The translations under genes and the position numbers were made by a program. 14,850 nucleotides of DNA. Source: an uncultured Clostridia bacterium. GTDB taxonomy: Bacteria > Bacillota > Clostridia > Christensenellales > Aristaeellaceae. The notes below the pieces were generated by a model. The model was not told the origin of the DNA, did no database searches, and was given only the letters and a program-made list of their open reading frames with translations. Below, piece after piece: positions 13,067 to 14,850 of the stretch (positions within the stretch are counted from its first letter, which is position 1; every line of letters begins with the position of its first letter). The DNA is taken from NCBI GenBank assembly GCA_934631055.1, contig CAKTXP010000041.1:1-14850 (forward strand), in the 5' to 3' direction.

Positions 13067-14850
13067 ATGGAACAGAACAAAGCCGCTCAGATGGACAAGG
13101 TGTATAACCCGCAGACCATCGAAGGAGAGCTGTACAAAGAGTGGGAGGAGAACGGCGCGTTCGTGGCGCATCGCGAGGAAGGCAAAAAGCCCTTCACCAT
13201 CGTCATGCCGCCGCCGAACATCACCGGTCAGCTGCACATGGGCCACGCGATGGACGGCGTGCTTCAGGACAGCCTGACCCGCTATCACCGCATGAAGGGC
13301 GATCCGACCCTCTGGCTGCCCGGCACCGACCATGCGTCCATCGCGACCGAGGTCAAGATCGTCGAGGCGATGCGCAAGGAAGGGCTGGATAAGCACGACG
13401 TCGGTCGCGAGGAGTTCCTGCGCCGCGCATGGGCTTGGAAGAACGAGTACGGCGGACGCATCGTCCGTCAGACCCGCCGCATGGGCAACAGCTGCGACTG
13501 GAGCCGCGAGCGCTTTACGATGGACGAGGGATGCAACAAGGCGGTCGTCGAGGTCTTTAACCGCCTGTATGAAAAGGGCTTGATCTACCGCGGCAACCGC
13601 ATGGTCAACTGGTGCCCCTGCTGCAATACGTCCATCTCCGACGCGGAGGTCGAGTATCAGGAGCAGGAAGGTCATTTCTGGCACCTGCTCTATACGGTCA
13701 AGGAGACCGGCGAGAAGCTCGAGCTGGCGACCACCCGTCCGGAGACGATGCTGGGCGATACCGCCGTCGCCATCAACGGCGACGACCCGCGCTATAAGCA
13801 TCTGCACGGCTGCCATGTCATCCTGCCGCTGATGAACATCGAGATCCCGATCGTCTGCGATGAGCATGCCGATATGGAAAAGGGCACCGGCGTCGTGAAG
13901 ATCACGCCGGCGCACGACCCGAACGACTTTGAAGTCGGTCAGCGCCATGACCTGCCCGTCGTCCGCGTGTTCACCTATGACGGACATATGACCGGCGCGA
14001 AGGAAAAGGCGGAGAACGACGCGCTGTTTGCCAGCGGCAAGGCGACAGTCGGCGAGCCGCGCGTCATCGACTGCGGCAAGTACGCGGGCATGACGACGAT
14101 GGAAGCCCGCAAGGCGATTGTCAAGGATCTCGAAGAGGGCGGCTACCTCAAGAGTGTTGAGCCGCTCAAGCATGAGGTCGGCACCTGCTACCGCTGCCAC
14201 ACGACCATCGAGCCGATGGTCTCCAAGCAGTGGTTCGTCAAGATGGAGCCGCTGGCAAAGCCCGCCGTCGAGTGCGTCAGGAATGGCGAGGTCCGCTTCG
14301 TGCCGGAGCGCTTCGCGAAGAACTATATGACGTGGATGGAGAATATCCGCGACTGGTGCATCTCCCGCCAGCTCTGGTGGGGTCACCGCATTCCGGCGTG
14401 GTACTGCGACGACTGCGGCGAGATCATCGTTGCCCGCGAAACGCCGGCCGTCTGCCCCAAGTGCGGCTGCACGCATCTGGCGCAGGACGAGGACGTTCTG
14501 GATACATGGTTCTCTTCCGCGCTGTGGCCCTTCTCCACGCTCGGCTGGCCGGACAAGACGGAGGATTTGGCGTATTTCTACCCGACCAGCGTGCTGGTCA
14601 CGGGCTATGACATCATCTTCTTCTGGGTCGCCCGCATGATCTTCTCGGGCATCGAGCAGATGGGCAAGCCGCCGTTCCACACCGTGCTGATTCACGGTCT
14701 GGTGCGCGACGCGCAGGGACGCAAGATGAGCAAATCGCTGGGCAACGGCGTCGATCCGCTGGAGATCATCGATCAGTACGGCGCGGACGCGCTGCGCTTC
14801 TCGCTGGTCATGGGCGTCAGCCCGGGAAACGATATGCGCTTCTCCACCGA
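13067..14850 (+). CDS. valS: Valyl-tRNA synthetase, 3'-truncated by window end
   Basis: ValS charges tRNA-Val and edits misactivated threonine. The 594 complete codons in view cover the N-terminal and catalytic parts. The HIGH-type motif is HMGH (57-60, in PPPNITGQLHMGH). VNWCPCCNTSISDAEVEY leads into the CP1 editing domain, with TTRPETMLGDTAV starting at T222. The catalytic core resumes with WCISRQLWWGHRIPAWYC and DVLDTWFSSALWP (476-488), and KMSKS lies at 553-557. The anticodon-binding and C-terminal coiled-coil domains are beyond the edge. The ATG follows AAAGGA (13053-13058) at eight bases. The T-box about 370 nt upstream, whose specifier reads GTC, fits regulation by tRNA-Val charging. 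Confidence 0.97.
   Translation, partial: MEQNKAAQMDKVYNPQTIEGELYKEWEENGAFVAHREEGKKPFTIVMPPPNITGQLHMGHAMDGVLQDSLTRYHRMKGDPTLWLPGTDHASIATEVKIVEAMRKEGLDKHDVGREEFLRRAWAWKNEYGGRIVRQTRRMGNSCDWSRERFTMDEGCNKAVVEVFNRLYEKGLIYRGNRMVNWCPCCNTSISDAEVEYQEQEGHFWHLLYTVKETGEKLELATTRPETMLGDTAVAINGDDPRYKHLHGCHVILPLMNIEIPIVCDEHADMEKGTGVVKITPAHDPNDFEVGQRHDLPVVRVFTYDGHMTGAKEKAENDALFASGKATVGEPRVIDCGKYAGMTTMEARKAIVKDLEEGGYLKSVEPLKHEVGTCYRCHTTIEPMVSKQWFVKMEPLAKPAVECVRNGEVRFVPERFAKNYMTWMENIRDWCISRQLWWGHRIPAWYCDDCGEIIVARETPAVCPKCGCTHLAQDEDVLDTWFSSALWPFSTLGWPDKTEDLAYFYPTSVLVTGYDIIFFWVARMIFSGIEQMGKPPFHTVLIHGLVRDAQGRKMSKSLGNGVDPLEIIDQYGADALRFSLVMGVSPGNDMRFST

Noticed and set aside
12836..14695. Long open frame (619 codons) on the minus strand opposite the small gene and valS
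   Set aside because: valS on the plus strand has all family motifs. Long antisense frames are expected in GC-rich codon usage, and the translated product resembles no protein I recognise.

Overview
The window is a GC-rich chromosomal segment from a Bacillota bacterium, most likely a clostridial, gut-type lineage. This rests on gene order (comM, dprA, topA, trmFO, hslV, hslU, as in the Bacillus dprA-topA-trmFO-clpQY region), consensus sigma-A promoters, strong Shine-Dalgarno sites, frequent TTG starts and a T-box leader ahead of valS. No species can be named from the sequence. All genes lie on the + strand, and I see no transposase, integrase or phage gene.

Layout. Positions 1-43 have no recognisable gene. 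Positions 44-512 hold about three tandem copies of a ~159-bp palindrome-rich unit. Then come comM (636-2168), its terminator, dprA (2273-3445) with its own promoter, topA (3586-5706) with an extended -10 promoter, trmFO (5876-7204), and the overlap-coupled hslV/hslU pair (7453-9343) ending in a clean terminator. The next three overlapping genes (9599-12397) encode a Core-2/I-branching (GT14-like) glycosyltransferase, a single-pass exported protein and a DUF6056-like polytopic protein. They look like a small surface-glycan operon. A perfect TTGACA-N17-TATAAT promoter then drives a T-box leader (12438-12694). It is followed by a 55-residue two-helix membrane protein and the 5' two-thirds of valS, which runs off the window end.

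The least ordinary content is between the genes. Five intergenic elements (526-599, 5713-5853, 7261-7420, 9406-9571, 12740-12817) are built from the same parts: an outer TTGGGGC-type hairpin (A), a 19-21-nt near-perfect palindrome with a one-base centre (B), and an inner hairpin with a three-base GAA/TTC/GTT loop (C), joined by conserved linkers. Three are full A-B-C-B'-A' inverted elements and two are half elements. Paired bases change together inside each hairpin, so the local hairpins appear to be what is conserved. In all five cases the last A hairpin ends 22-36 nt before a start codon, so the elements probably lie in 5' leaders. The tandem array at the left end has a related architecture.

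How the genes relate. comM and dprA belong to DNA uptake/recombination, topA to supercoiling, trmFO to tRNA T-loop methylation, and hslVU to ATP-dependent proteolysis. Their proximity is a conserved Bacillota arrangement rather than one pathway. The Bacillus locus also carries xerC (codV) between trmFO and hslV and codY after hslU; both are absent here and repeat elements occupy those positions.
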